This document shows, in pieces, positions 20,554 through 33,389 of a stretch of 64,000 nucleotides of DNA. The first letter of the stretch is position 1. Each line of letters begins with the position of its first letter. The position numbers and the translations under genes are program-made. The notes under the pieces were generated by a model. The model did no database searches, had not been told where the DNA came from, and saw only the letters and a program-made list of their open reading frames with translations. The stretch is from Pilaira anomala (lineage: Eukaryota; Mucoromycota; Mucoromycetes; Mucorales; Mucoraceae): the NCBI GenBank assembly GCA_025716855.1, contig JAIXMQ010000005.1, positions 434,001 through 498,000 on the forward strand, in the 5' to 3' direction.

Positions 20554-20798
20554 ATGATGATTTTCAAGAAATATTCTTTTATTGTGCTGATTGTAACTCT
20601 TGCTATGGTGGTAAAAGTAGAGTCTTTACAGGGTCTGAATGAACCTTGCAAGACCAGAAATTCATGTGAAGACGATTTAACTTGTTTAGGTGGACGTTGT
20701 CTTGAGTAAGTATATTCGATCTATCTGTTTTCGCAAAAGATTTTATTACAATGAAATAAATAACTAATGATAATATCATTTGTAGTATCCCTTATTAA
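20554..20798 (+). CDS. Small secreted cysteine-rich protein
   Basis: 54 aa in two exons: 20554-20705, and 20786-20798, which supplies only the last four codons and stop. The donor GA|GTAAGTAT is near-consensus; without splicing the frame would stop at the same place. A hydrophobic signal peptide (residues ~1-26, MMIFKKYSFIVLIVTLAMVV) is followed by a mature part with four cysteines spaced C-x5-C-x5-C-x5-C (NEPC, NSC, LTC, GRC). This is a compact disulfide-knot pattern of unknown family. Such proteins can be effectors, signals or antimicrobial peptides; no function can be assigned. A TATA box lies just upstream. Confidence 0.6.
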
Positions 20799-21389
20799 TT
20801 GTTAGCACCCATAATTTTATGGCTATGGTATTATACTGGGGAACACTTGTAATTTTGTACAGTGTTGAGAGAAGTCAAATTAAATAATATGCTGTTTCCA
20901 TGAATATAAATTGCAGAAAACAACGTCTTTTTAAAAAAAATAAATGAATTAGTTGACCGATTTGTACTACATTAAACTAGGGCCATTTATGCCTTAAAAA
21001 AAGTTGCATTTTGATACAAATTACATAATTTGTATTACACAAACGCTATTATAGTTTCTACCAAAGAAAATAGCATTAAGCATCGTTTCATTATTTATTT
21101 TTCTTAAAAAAAAAGTTTATCGTTCAGACTCTACAAATATCAAATTATATAATACTAGTGCCTTTTATATAACCCTTTTTCGCTTGATAATAATAATAAA
21201 AGTATAAATCCTATAAAACACATTACTCATAAATTATAAACTGTCATAATTTTTAAGTACAATTCATGCTGATAAATCAAAAAAAAAAAAAGAACGTGTA
21301 GACTAGCAATACTTTAGAGGGTTTTTAAAAGAAAGATTTTTTTTTTCTGATCGATCGTTTTCCCTTTCACTTTCTTACTCGAACAAAAA
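20799..21389. other. Intergenic spacer
   Basis: AT-rich. It contains the 3' end of the small secreted gene and the promoter of GST-like copy 2. No further genes. Confidence 0.4.
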
Positions 21390-22508
21390 ATGTCTACTTC
21401 ACAAGAAATCATTTTCGTAAGTAGTATATAAATAAACAAAATAAATAAAAATAAAAAAAAGGCCTCATTACTCAACTTTGGTGTTGTCATTAGCATTGGT
21501 ACCCTCATTCCCCTTTTGCTCAAAAAGTTGCTTGGGTATTAAACTATAAAAAGGTCGAGTACAAGACCGTCTTGATTTCTATGGTTGAACCTCGTTCTTC
21601 TCGTAGACCTCTTGATGGTGGTTACAGAAAGACGCCTATTTTACAAATTGGTAACCATGTCTACTGTGACTCCAAGTCTATCTTCCTCGCTCTTGAAGAA
21701 CTGTAAGTTTTTTTTTTTTTTTTTTTTTATCAGTAACAACAATATCAATGATATATACTCACTACTTTTCCATAGTTATCCTGAGCCTAGTTTATACCCT
21801 AAGCTTTCTAACGGTGAATCCAGTGAAGGATTAGCCAGAGCCTTCACGATGTGGGTAGATAACACGCTTTTCAATAACATCGTATCTCAATTACCCGTCA
21901 AAGATCTTGGCGATGATTTCTTAGCGGATCGCGAATCACTTGCCGGTCGTAAATTAGATCGCAAGACATTGGCTGGAGGTGCTCCTTTTATGAAAGCCGC
22001 CATTCAAGCTGAATATTCTATTGCTGAAAAGACACTTGGATCAAAGAATTGGTTATTGGACACCGCATCTCCTTCGCTTGCTGATTTCAGTTTAGCCATG
22101 ACCACTTTCTTTTCTCTCAACTTGATGGGAGAAAAGTGGGTTCAAGCTCATTTAAAGGTGGCTTTTGAGCATATGCAAAAGGTCATGGGTACGTCCGATT
22201 GGGATAGAACTGAAACCATGCCTACAATGACAGATGAGGAAGCAATTGAGGTCTTGAAACGTTATCAAGAATCTGAAGTGCCTGAGGAGTTCAAGGTACA
22301 TAATACGGTGCTTCCTATCACCTTGGGTCAACAAGTCTTTGTTACGCCTTTGGATACAGGTAAGATCCCTGTTGCTGGTACTTTGGTCAGAAGCACTGTA
22401 GATGAAACTGTTATTGCTTACAAGGATGCTACAAATGGAACTACCACCCTTATTCATTTCCCTGCTATTGGTTTTGTCGTCGTTCCTAACCTCGGTGCTA
22501 AATATTAA
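21390..22508 (+). CDS. GST-fold (thioredoxin-like N-domain) protein, copy 2
   Basis: Three exons: 21390-21416 (MSTSQEIIF), 21494-21702, 21776-22508; 322 aa. Exon 2 has the same 209-nt length and phase as in copy 1. It begins HWYPHSPFAQKVAWVLNYKK, with the SPFxxK active-site region, and includes GGYRKTPILQIGNH and YCDSKSIF. The C-terminal half is all-helical and then ends VPVAGTLVRSTVDETVI...HFPAIGFVVVP, sharing the VGKLVHST.EETVIE-type tail of copy 1. Catalytic activity is unknown. Intact, with good codon use. Confidence 0.9.
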
Positions 22509-22848
22509 TTTAAATAAAAATTAGTCTTTTTCTGTAACACGGCCAAAAGGAAATTGAGAATGAATTTTAAATTTCATTTGAGCTACAAACACACATTTCC
22601 TATATTTAACTTTTACAAATATGCAGATTTACTCCATTCAATTACATCCTGCTTAATGGTGTATCATCATACGATGTTACCATGAATTAGTTTTATTTAT
22701 TTTAAAAATTAGGTATTATTAGTTAATTTAATGCAATATGTGTATTTGATTATTATTATTATTATTATAATAAATGAAATGTAAAAATGAGTTCTATATG
22801 TAATATATATATATATATATATTATACAACAAAAAGAGATATTGTTAT
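22509..22848. other. Convergent intergenic spacer
   Basis: 3' ends of GST-like copy 2 and the MHYT gene face each other. It contains ATT and AT microsatellites (about 22752-22770 and 22802-22822) and nothing else. Confidence 0.4.
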
Positions 22849-25800
22849 TTAACTGTTATGCGTCTCTTCAAAGATCCCACTAAGCCACCAAAATCTTCCA
22901 TTTGCAGGTAAAATATTTAAAATCACTGGCAATTCTGTATCTGCATCATTCGAAGGAACTGCACTGGTACCTTTCATGATATTTTGCATGATATCCTTGC
23001 TAAAGTAATTGGTATTCAGTGAGGCCATGCCGGTAGGAAGCGTTGTTTTGGTTCGTTTGGCACGTGGAGGAGGAGGTAATGAGGAAACGGCTTGAAGCTC
23101 AGTAGCTCTTTCTAATGGAGACTTTTCTCCTCTTGGTATGGCCATAAACGCATTCTCTCGCTCTTCATATTCATCATCGTCATGAGGTGCTTCAATTCTT
23201 TTCTTTTCTTTGGCGGATACAATATCGTCAGAATCAAGTAGTTGATTACCTCTTGTAGCCACATTTTGATATACGCGTTGTTGTGTAAGATAGAGGTTGG
23301 ATGTTTTTTGTTGATTCGTTTCACCTTGGTATTTTTTAACCCCAATGTCCGTGACATGGTATGCAAATGATCGATAAATAGGGAATGGAACACATTTGAT
23401 AGATTCTGTTAAAGTAGAATTGATAGCAAATCGAGTACCAGGTCGAGTGATATGAGACTTGAACAAGATCAATTGACAAGGACCAGATCGTAAAGAAAAT
23501 GCAGGAACATCAATCACATCACTACAGAGTTTAGCAGAAGAGGCTAATGGTTTACCATAACTGGACATACTGATTAAAGATTTCGCAGCACCTTCTAAAG
23601 CCTTTAGGAAGCGATCAGATTCAGCCTCAGTATGTCTGATAAGCGAGTTAGTAGAATGAGGTACATAACTGTAAACATGCTCCATACTATCTTCATCATC
23701 AAGCAAAGAAAGCTGTATTTTTGAGCTCACTAATGTACTTCCTGAACCTGAACTTTGACCTGTATAATAGCCTGCATCCATGGATTCTTTCTGTGCACTA
23801 GTAGAAACTGTTGTCATACTTGAAAGTGTTTCACCACTAAGACCAAGCACAATACTCTTTTCAAGTCTTGAAAGTTCAGTTGGGTATTTTTCTGCCTCAG
23901 TATCACCTTCAATTGATAATTGAACCATGGGGAAACGATATCTTTTCTCCTTATCCACCACAAGGTAAGGCATATCACCATCTTCTTCGTCTTCAATTAA
24001 AGTAAAGAGACCAACAAAGACCGCACCACGTATATCTCTATTTTGAGCCTGCTTTTGCTGAGAGGTATAAAAGGCATGACCGAGAGGTTTTAAAGGAGTA
24101 TATAAAACAGGTGCAGTTTCAGTCATTTGAAGCATATCCTTGAAATAATTTAACAAGTAATCGGAAGGTATATTGAGTCTTTCGCCCATTGTCTTTGAGA
24201 TAAAGACAGGTTCTGCAAAACGAAAACCGATCGATAAAAGATTGACCAAGTCCTTATTTGATTCAATTTTCTTTACTAAAAAGATATGTTTATCTTCTAA
24301 ATCTGAATCATGTACGGTCAAGTTATCATTTGTAGTCGGACAAGGAGAGATTGGATTATTAAAGATATCAATCACAGTCGCATCTTCATTTGTAGACGAT
24401 GTCAAGGTAACGGAAGAGGATTTACTTGATCTATTCTTCTTCTTTTTCTTTTCGGACTTGCTAGTAGTAGTAGTAGTAGTAGTAGTAGGTAAGACAGATT
24501 CGTTGAAATCAAAAAAGGATTCCTTTTTCGAGAGTTGATTGGTTGACATTAAATAACTCGAGATACTAGAGGCCCTTTGCTTTTTTGTTTTCTTTTTAGA
24601 GTCTTGAGAAAACATACTCTTCTTTGAGATGGTATTTGTGCTCAAAACAGAATCAAACAAGTGTCCAAGGTCAGATAATTTGGTAAATCGAAGTTCTTCT
24701 ACTAATTGATTAGCTGCTGATAAAAAGGCTTTATCTACTGATTCAAAATATTCAATTGTTCTTGCTGGGTAATTTATCAAGTTGTTGAGTTCTTCTTCTG
24801 GTGAATTATCTTTACCAGAACTTGACCATTGCATCGTCGTTTCAAATAATCTTGTAAAGAGTGGGTGGCTTGTTGTAAAAGCTTCGTGTGTTTCCTATAT
24901 TGGTGATAGAATATGACAGATAAATAATTGGCTTTTTTTTTTGTTAATGTATTATAAAAATTAAAATTTACATTTTCTGGTAATGCATTCAAAATTTCCT
25001 TCATTGGAACAATACCATCTACTTTTACTAACATTCTACCATTTGTATCAAAAAAGACAGTGTCAAGAATAAGTCGTCTATGAGACTCTTTCTTTTGAAA
25101 TAGTATGGAATTGTTAACCAATGATTTCTTTGCACTGATAATAAATAAGATGATACAAGTTGGAACTACGATAGCGGCAATGATACCAATTAGAGTACGG
25201 GCAGCCAACAACGGGGTAGGTGGTCCCTCAATTGATTGAGCAGGATAGTAGATGGTACCTGCGAGAGCTGTATAATGCATACCTAAAAAAAAAAAAGGAG
25301 GAAGAAAAATCATTTTAGAAATTCTGTATTTTTTTTATTATTATTGTTGTAGTTGTTACCAGATGCAGCAATACTCAGTAACATGGCACATCCAAGTCGT
25401 TTATACCACTGATTCGCCCACTGTTCACGTAATTTAAAGAAAATAAATAAAGCAACAGTGACAGCAAATACAGCAATAACAATAGCTACAACAATCACAC
25501 TTAATTTATTTTTAGTGACAAAAAAATCAATGGCAACTTGACCTAAAATATGTTTTTAGCATTTGACATTCATGTGTTAAACATTTAAGTTGTACTACTT
25601 TACCAAGATAATGCATCGATACAATTCCAAACTGAAAATAAAATAAATACATGTTTAGATTATGCTGATAACATATTTGATGTTTTTTTTTTTACCCCAG
25701 AAATGATACCGCTTGGAATAATTCGAATAATTTTAGCTTCTTCTGTAATACCAACAAAAGCAAACGCTAAAAACATGGCAAGAATGGCAACAATTAAACT

Positions 25801-26156
25801 AACAAAAGTAAATCCAGAACCATAAGAAAGTTGATGTTTAGATCCATCTTCGATTGTGATGGTCAGACTATTGTTTCCAATGAAATGCATAGACCAAATA
25901 CCAACTCCACCCATTGATACGGCTGATGCAAATAATAAAAACCTTTACAAAGAAATGTTAATTCTTCGGTTCGGACATATCGTAGTAACGAAAAAAAAAA
26001 GAGAGGTTCTCACCAGTTGTAGGAACCACGGATATGTGTTCTTCGTTGAAGTAATTCTAACGTTGTCATGGAGCCTATGACTGAAATAACGTAACTAAGG
26101 GCAACAAGCCCAGGGTCGAAATGTTGTTTCCCCGGAGCTACTTCATATGATTCCAT
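22849..26156 (-). CDS. MHYT-domain integral membrane sensor protein
   Basis: Six exons: 26156-26014, 25942-25696, 25631-25604, 25542-25360, 25282-24972, 24894-22849; 985 aa with consistent phases. The N-terminal ~260 residues hold seven membrane segments and three copies of the MHYT-family metal-site motif: GIWSMHFIGN, GIVSMHYLGQ and GMHYTALAGT. These His/Met residues are proposed to hold copper in bacterial MHYT domains sensing O2, CO or NO. The long cytoplasmic C-terminal part (~680 aa) has low-complexity Ser/Lys and Thr runs and no enzyme domain I can name; bacterial relatives carry GGDEF/EAL, absent here. The smallest exon is 28 nt and carries one MHYT motif. Intact. Confidence 0.85.
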
Positions 26157-26251
26157 TTGTATTTATAAAGTAATGTGTTGAGTAAATAAATAAATAAAAG
26201 TTGACGTATATATCCAGTATTAAATCGTTTTTAAAATATTTTCTTTTTATG

Positions 26252-26284
<33 letters not shown>

Positions 26285-26409
26285 AAAAGAAAAAAGATTG
26301 ACAAAAGAGAAGAAAAAGGGAGCGTTGTTATTAAATAGATTGTACTTCAAAAAAAGATAATATTATTTTTTAAATTGATTTGCAAATTGATAAAAAAGTT
26401 TTTAGTGAC

Positions 26410-26443
<34 letters not shown>

Positions 26444-27726
26444 CGTGGGTAATGAAAACCTAAATATCGTCATAACTATAATAGGCCACGCTGTTTGGAG
26501 TTTTATTTTTTTTTATTATTATAATATTGGTCTCCTTTTTTTTTCCGGTGAACATTTGGTTTTCCCTGTCAACAGTACATACATATATTGATAAAATGAA
26601 AGGAACAGTAAGTTGGTACACTTGTATTGTTGTTGTTTTTATTTTTATTTTTTCCCCCCTTGTTTCAAAAAATAAAAAAATAGTTTGACAGGTATATATA
26701 AATATCTTTTTTACACCTCTTTCTTTTTTACATAAAAAATACTTGCAAGAAAAATTGAAAAACTTTCCTTCCCCTTTGTTTCACAGAAGTTCTTTTTGTT
26801 AATTTGATTATATATATAGATTTTTTAATGGTTACAACGTAGAAAAAAAAAAAAAAAAAAAAGGAGAATTACTTTATACACGAGAGAAATAACAAGAGTA
26901 AAAACTGAATTCGGGATTTTTGAGTAACCTATAGTTTAAGCTTTCAAATACGTACATTTAATCCAATTTTATTGAACTGCATGTTTCACACGTTATCTAC
27001 AACTTTCTAATACTTTCTTTTTTTTTTCAAAAAGTTATATATATAAAATTTGTATCACATAAAAAAAAGGGTCTCGTCTTTTTTAGTTTTTTTTTGATCG
27101 ATGATCATTTTTTATTGGTGGTTATTATACTTGGACGTTAAAAGAACAAAGTAGTACAATAACACACAATACATATTTATTTATAATATATTTCTTTCTC
27201 TCTCCTTCTCTCTTTTATACACTTGTTCAGCATAATTCTACATCTTTATATAGTTAAACAGTTGACTTTATATTAAAACGCATGGATGCTTTTATCGTAG
27301 CACATAATATAAAAATGTCAATAACTTAATTAAGTTAGACTCGGTTATCGGTAAAGAAAGTAAAAAAGAAAAAAAAAAAAACTGAAAAGTCAGTTTGACT
27401 GACGTGTAGTTATTAAGATTGAAAATACTATTGGAACTAGAATCCAATTCGATTTAAATGACAAAATAGTAGATAGCGCGGGGTATTCATATACCAAATT
27501 TTTTATTTTACCGATGTTACCAAGAATGGAAAAAAGCCTATAATTATAGAAAGTTTTTTTTTTTTTATTCGGGAGAGTATGTATTCATTATACGTCGCGA
27601 TTTCTCCTTTTTCATGTATACAGAAACACACATGTGCCTTTTTTTTTCGCTTTAGAAAATGAGGCATGTGCCTTTTTTTTTTTCTTTAATCTAGTTATTT
27701 TTTCTTATTTTTAAATATCAATTTCG

Positions 27727-27764
<38 letters not shown>

Positions 27765-27784
27765 CCAGATAAATGAAAACCAAG

Positions 27785-27818
<34 letters not shown>

Positions 27819-29389
27819 AGATAGAAATTTTCTTTTAAGCTTTTTATTTTAACAAACAAAGAAAAATCGCTATTCGAAAAATCCCATAAATCAAAATGAA
27901 ACGTTACCTTTTTATTTACTCTGAAGAAAGTGTTCACGGTTGTTCAGTCTAACTTACTTTTCGCTAGTTTGCATTTTTATATAAAATTTTCCCGTTTTAC
28001 ATTGTTTACCTGGTAACAAATTTACCTGGTAACAAAGTTTTAAGCTCATATTTTGTAATTTGCTGTCGCGACAGAAATCATGTATTTTTTTAAAGTATAA
28101 AAAATAAAAAAAAAGAGGCCTGTTTTTATCTATATATTTGTTTATCATGATACATTTTCTAATACTTTTATTACCCTATTGAACAAATATCCATAATGTA
28201 CAAAAAAAAAGGAACAAAGTATCGGAGTATAAAAGCAAGAAAAAAGAAAAGAGCAAAATCGTTACCTTTTTTTTTGTATCACACTACATTTATTGATCTG
28301 TCCAACACTTTCTTCTATTTAACTCTTTTTCATTTCACTTCCCCCAATTTTTGTTATTAACAAGGTTAAACGAATATACGGATTTATATGAAAAATCCCG
28401 AAAATGTATATCAAAACCGTGCTACAGATCATTTTTCTCGAGTTAGTTTTTTTTTTTCTATTGGTAACTATCACTTTTTTTTTTTTTAAAAAAAAAAAAG
28501 AGGTATAAAATACAAATTGTTCTACTTGATAAAAGTATATTTATTCAATATACCTTATATTACATCATGGATATTCATCCAGCAAACCCTCGATCGACGA
28601 TATTATATTAATTCAGCGATATACTGACAGTAATATAATCCCGATCGTTAAAAAAGATAAAAAAAAAATTCAAACGGCTAAATCAAGAATGTTCGTGCTC
28701 TATAATGTATTTCAGACTAGTAGATCATAAAACGTTTTTTTATCATTTTAAAGCAAATCTGTTGCTGTTAGACCACAACGAGAAAAGGTTAAATTAAAAT
28801 GTGGCTTCTCATTTGAAGTACAGTAGTGCTGGTTTTTTTTTTCATAATTATACGCGGTATATATATATATCTTTAGCTTTCCTTATTTAGGGGGATATAG
28901 TTATATAATTGACAGTCGTGAGATTTAAACAGGAGAATTTTGTAATATAGCTTCAATTCGACCTATCAAGAGTGTGCTACATGTTGGTTAATAGAAAAGA
29001 GATACAAATTAATTTGAAAACTGTTACATAAAAAAAAAATTGGCTTTGTAATTTATAAAAGGATAAACTTGCGTAATCTCCAACAAATTAGAGAAGAAAA
29101 ATTGTTTTTACAGAAAAGAGACTTTTTGTGTGTGACACACGATAAGATTAAAAGTACGCTAAATTTAACCAAACGTGGCCTCAGTGTTTTTTTAGGGCCC
29201 CCTTTTCTTTTTTTCGGTGTCCACTGAAAAAAAAGAACAAAAAATGATATGAAAATGTATATTACCCTCAGGGCCACAAAAATTGGACAGATACTAATGG
29301 CTTCAATATATACTTTTTAAGCTAATATCTTATGACAATGGCCATTTTTTGAACTTGGGTTAACTAAGAATGGATAAACATATAGGCCC

Positions 29390-29420
<31 letters not shown>

Positions 29421-29762
29421 GTAAAGAAATTATTATAGAAAATGTTTTGAGTTCTTTCATTCCCGAGGATATTTATGTAAGACATAGTGTTATTATTAGA
29501 GAGTTTATACATTAGCGATAAGCTAAAAAAAAAATTATGAGTCAAAAGAAAATGTTAGCCAAGAAGATATGGTGATACAAGGTATCATGCAGCTTTTACA
29601 AAAGTGATAAAGATTGGTTCTCCTTAGTGCAAACAGTCACAGGGTTACGCCTACACAATTATTTAAAAAAAAAAGAGAGATTTTTTTTTCTCTTTTTCCC
29701 TTTTATTTTTTTTTTGTATGAAAGCACATTTATAAAAAAAAATATATATATATATATCTTGA
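26157..29762. other. Long AT-rich intergenic spacer, 3.6 kb
   Basis: A/T homopolymers of up to about 38 nt, AT/GA microsatellites (about 27729-27765) and one exact tandem pair of a 16-bp unit (TTTACCTGGTAACAAA, 28005-28036). No open frame with coding character, no RNA gene and no transposon ends recognised. It presumably holds the promoters of the flanking divergent genes. Confidence 0.5.
28005..28036. repeat. Exact 16-bp tandem duplication
   Basis: TTTACCTGGTAACAAA occurs twice head to tail without a gap. Each copy contains the hyphenated palindrome TTACCTGGTAA. Function unknown. Confidence 0.8.
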
Positions 29763-31217
29763 ATGATTTTAAGACCATCAAAGGTATTTGTGTCTTTTCA
29801 TCAGCTTCGGCACTACTTTCAAACCAAAGTATCCGAGCTGTTAGTGACGGCACAACATCAACAACACCCACCTCCATCCACCGTCGTCACCCAATTCCGT
29901 AATTATTCTACCACACAACAAAGCATCTTATTCTTTTCAGACCTACAACGTGCATTAATACAGATAACGCATCCACCTATCAAAACAAATGCTGTCCATA
30001 ACAACGTATTACTTAATGTCATGCAACGCCATTTTTCTGTTCTCAAGGTATTTTCTCAGCAACCCACTGTACAGGGTCATACCTGGATGATGGCCAAGCA
30101 ATCGCAACATATACGTAACTTGGTATCTTGTCATCATCCGATTGGATTACCTCGTTCAGCTATGCTTGGGTTAGGTAGAATGAATGGCTTAGGTACCCCA
30201 CGATCTTTCTCTACTGGATCACCTGGTATCACCATCTTCCAAAACACAACCCAACCTAACCTGATGGCTCATCTCTCTACTCGTATCTTTTCTCCAGCTA
30301 TCAGTACCAAGTTACCTCCTCAACAACCACAAAAGACGCAATCATCATCCGCAGTTGAAAAAAAGCCTACTTTCGTTCCTTTTTTTTCTTCCGAAAAAGA
30401 TGAATCTTCTGAAGAAGGTTCTGTTTTCTCTCATGATGAATTTCAACATGCACCTATCTATACTACACAGAAAGAACACCACATGAAATCATTCATGGAT
30501 TTACAACAAGCTCAAGAAGAAGTACAAGAAGCTTCTTACGTTGTATCTGAGTTGATGACGTATGAAGATGACCAAAAGACGTATACTCAAGCCTTGGGTT
30601 CTATTGTTCAACATGATGCTATGATGGTAGTAAAAGAAGAAGGTCGTACTCTACCCAACAAAAGAAAACTCAATGTGGGTACTGGTGGTACTGAACGTCA
30701 CTCGTCAATAACTGGACATGATTATAAAAAGCGACCTTCACCTTTCCTTGAAAGGGAAGTCAGTCATATCTACTTGATGATTGACTTGAAATCCATTTTG
30801 TTTTCACCTGACTGGACTACACAAAGTTTAAACGCTAGCTTTATAAAGACAATGGAAGCGTCTTTTAAAGGATATCAAATGCGTATTCTTTATGTCTTGA
30901 ATTTATTAGATCGTTTACAATTCAGTCAAGATCCATTTCGTGTCTTGGTCCGTCGATCTGAGTTACGTATTTATTTTCCTTGCTCACTTTCGATCAAGAC
31001 TAAATTAGATGCTATTGAGTGTTTAAAACGGTTACAGGTCATTGATCAAGATGAAGATTGTTATCAAATTATGGTTGAAAAGTCAAGTGTAGACCTCCAT
31101 AGTAGCTCCTTTAAAGAAGTGGGGTTAGATTATTTTCATGAACTTCATATGTTTTTGGATCGTACGGATGATTTGATTGAATCTCATAGTCCTTCTTTTC
31201 TTAGTAGTAGTCGTTAA
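29763..31217 (+). CDS. Conserved-looking hypothetical protein, 484 aa
   Basis: Single exon with strong coding character throughout. The N-terminus is basic with aromatic residues, then low in acidic residues for ~190 residues (LPRSAMLGLGRMNGLGTPRS), compatible with a mitochondrial or organellar presequence. A Ser/Glu-rich segment lies at about 200-235. The C-terminal ~150 residues (VSHIYLMIDLKSILFSP onward) look like a folded alpha/beta domain with IYFPCSLSIKTKLDAIECL. I do not recognise a family. The start was taken as the first in-frame ATG after the AT-rich leader. Intact. Confidence 0.7.
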   Translation: MILRPSKVFVSFHQLRHYFQTKVSELLVTAQHQQHPPPSTVVTQFRNYSTTQQSILFFSDLQRALIQITHPPIKTNAVHNNVLLNVMQRHFSVLKVFSQQPTVQGHTWMMAKQSQHIRNLVSCHHPIGLPRSAMLGLGRMNGLGTPRSFSTGSPGITIFQNTTQPNLMAHLSTRIFSPAISTKLPPQQPQKTQSSSAVEKKPTFVPFFSSEKDESSEEGSVFSHDEFQHAPIYTTQKEHHMKSFMDLQQAQEEVQEASYVVSELMTYEDDQKTYTQALGSIVQHDAMMVVKEEGRTLPNKRKLNVGTGGTERHSSITGHDYKKRPSPFLEREVSHIYLMIDLKSILFSPDWTTQSLNASFIKTMEASFKGYQMRILYVLNLLDRLQFSQDPFRVLVRRSELRIYFPCSLSIKTKLDAIECLKRLQVIDQDEDCYQIMVEKSSVDLHSSSFKEVGLDYFHELHMFLDRTDDLIESHSPSFLSSSR

Positions 31218-31872
31218 AACCCCCTCTTTTCATACTTATTTATTATATATATATGTTCTCTATGTTCTCTATTAAATATATATTACCTTCTTTTTCTACT
31301 TTTTATATTAAATCTTTCATTTGAAAAATAGAGAATGTTATGTATGTGTGTCCTTTTTTTTAAAATTAGTACAGTTAAATATAACAAGCATTGAAATTAA
31401 AGGTAGTGTACAAAGCGAAATCTGATCATACAGCGAATGAAAGCTAAATTATTTCACTTCATTTTTGCTGCGTTGAAAATACCTATAATTACTGCTTCAT
31501 ACTATAGCCTTTTCTGCACAATATATCATCTCAAATACATCATTAAGAAACAACGGTTTCCAGAAAATACATCAGCTATCATGCCAATAATAACAGCTTA
31601 TTGGCTATTTTTTTTTCCTAGAATTCATTAGAAATGTAGCTTACTCTGATGATAAAACTCTCTTTAATACAAAGTCAATCCTTTTTTTTTTTTTTGTCTG
31701 TCATGCATGATTTTTACATATAATAATCAGAACCCGAAGTGGCAACCGCTGCTACGAAATTTTAAAAACAGCCGACAGTTGGCAGCAAATTGCTTAAAGT
31801 AGCACCAATTGATCAAGATACATCTTTTACGTCATTGCATGCTGAAAAAAAAAAAGTCTATTTTTATATATG

Positions 31873-31904
<32 letters not shown>

Positions 31905-32149
31905 AAAGAGAGAAATAGGAAAAAAGGGGGAATATTATATCCTACAAAGCCCGCTTTAAAGGATGGCAGAGAGAGAGAGTAATATTATAAAGTGTATAGC
32001 GGATGAAAGTTATAAAGAAAAAGAAGAAAAGAATAAATATATTAACATTTAAGGAGTTACTAAATTGAGGTCACAGCCATAAGAGTATCTATTCGCATAA
32101 AAGCGTAAAGAAGCTAAATAATGAAACTATACACATAAAAAAAAAGAAA
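31218..32149. other. Convergent intergenic spacer
   Basis: 3' regions of the flanking genes, AT microsatellite near 31866-31905. A 64-codon frame (31437-31631) lacks support. Confidence 0.4.
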
Positions 32150-33389
32150 TTAGTTTATAAGATTTATATATAAAGCTGTAAGAAAAAAAAAACTTACAAA
32201 GATTCCCAAGCATACAAATACATGCCAAATAGCATGACTCGTTAAACCAGCAAAATCAAATTTACCAGGAAAGAATTTTTCAGGAAATCGATTGGCATCT
32301 AAAATACATAAAAAAAAAACAGATAAATATATATGTGTATATATATATAAAGGAATAAAATATTTACAAACAATGACACCTAATATATACATGAACACAC
32401 TAATTGCAGCCACTTGAAAGAAAGCCCAAGTGGCTTTGGGACCATTTAGAACCGCAAGATGAAACACGGGTACGGCACTAGAGACGGCCATCGAGACAAA
32501 AACTGCAATTCGAAGTGGTCTTAATGCTTTTGTATCCCATTTCTCTAAAAATGGAGCAAATACACCAATACTACCAACTGCAGTTGTGAATATCATATAT
32601 CCTGCTCGAGTCACAGGTCGACAGTAATAACCGTAATATTCAATCATCAAAACAGAGGCTGTAATCAAGAATGAGATACCCATATAATCTAATGTGGCTG
32701 TAAATGATTTTACTTGACGATGGGAGTGACAAATAAATGTATGATAGATCGAAGAACAAAATAAGCATTTTAATGCTGCTATACAAAATGTGACAAAGAC
32801 TGTACGATCACTAAATGATGCGTCTGGAAAGTGAACCTGTATGTAATAAAAAAACATTCAATTCTATATATCTTGTTGAATAAACTTGTTTCTTACGTGA
32901 AATCCATATATACTAAGCCCTGACATGAATATAAATCCTAAAATATGACTCCAGATATTTAATGTTTCGTTATGAAGCATAAATATAGATCTAAGACAAG
33001 CATGACTACTTTGATAAAAACGGTACCTTAAAAAAAAAAAGTAGAGTTAAATAACCGCTAATGAGAAAGGAAAAAAAAAAGTTTTTTTTTTTTTTTTACC
33101 CAGTTAAAACATATTCGTTTTCTTGCCATTCTTTAGGAAGTTCATGAATATGTAATAGTCTTTGTGCTCCAATCATCAAGGCTTTTGCACTATCCCATGT
33201 ATCATGCACTTGTTCATCCATATAATGAAGAAATCCTGTCGTATCTGCTTCTTCCATTTCAATATATTTCTCTCCAGAACATGTTCCATCATCGATTGAG
33301 TGTGATCGCAGCATTTGACAGGCTGCTACTGTATCATTATCCACAGTAGGTTCTGGTGCTATTTTTTCAAGAAATGATCCAGATCGCAT
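32150..33389 (-). CDS. PAQR / adiponectin-receptor / Izh-type seven-helix membrane protein
   Basis: Four exons: 33389-33100, 33026-32897, 32836-32368, 32298-32150; 345 aa. Family marks: WQENEYVLTGYRFYQSS just before helix 1, NETLNIWSHILGF, SSIYHTF with the zinc-ligand His, LDYMGISFLI with the conserved Asp, and SHAIWHVFV at the end with the two remaining zinc-ligand His. Fungal members (Izh family) affect zinc and sterol homeostasis, and human relatives have hydrolase-like zinc sites; which applies here is unknown. The last exon reads through a possible 25-nt intron-like stretch, too short to be removed. Intact. Confidence 0.92.

Noticed and set aside
32150..32200. Possible last intron (GTAAGT...TTACAG) in the PAQR gene
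   Set aside because: Only about 25 nt long, below the 50-nt minimum of introns in this window, and the frame reads through it.
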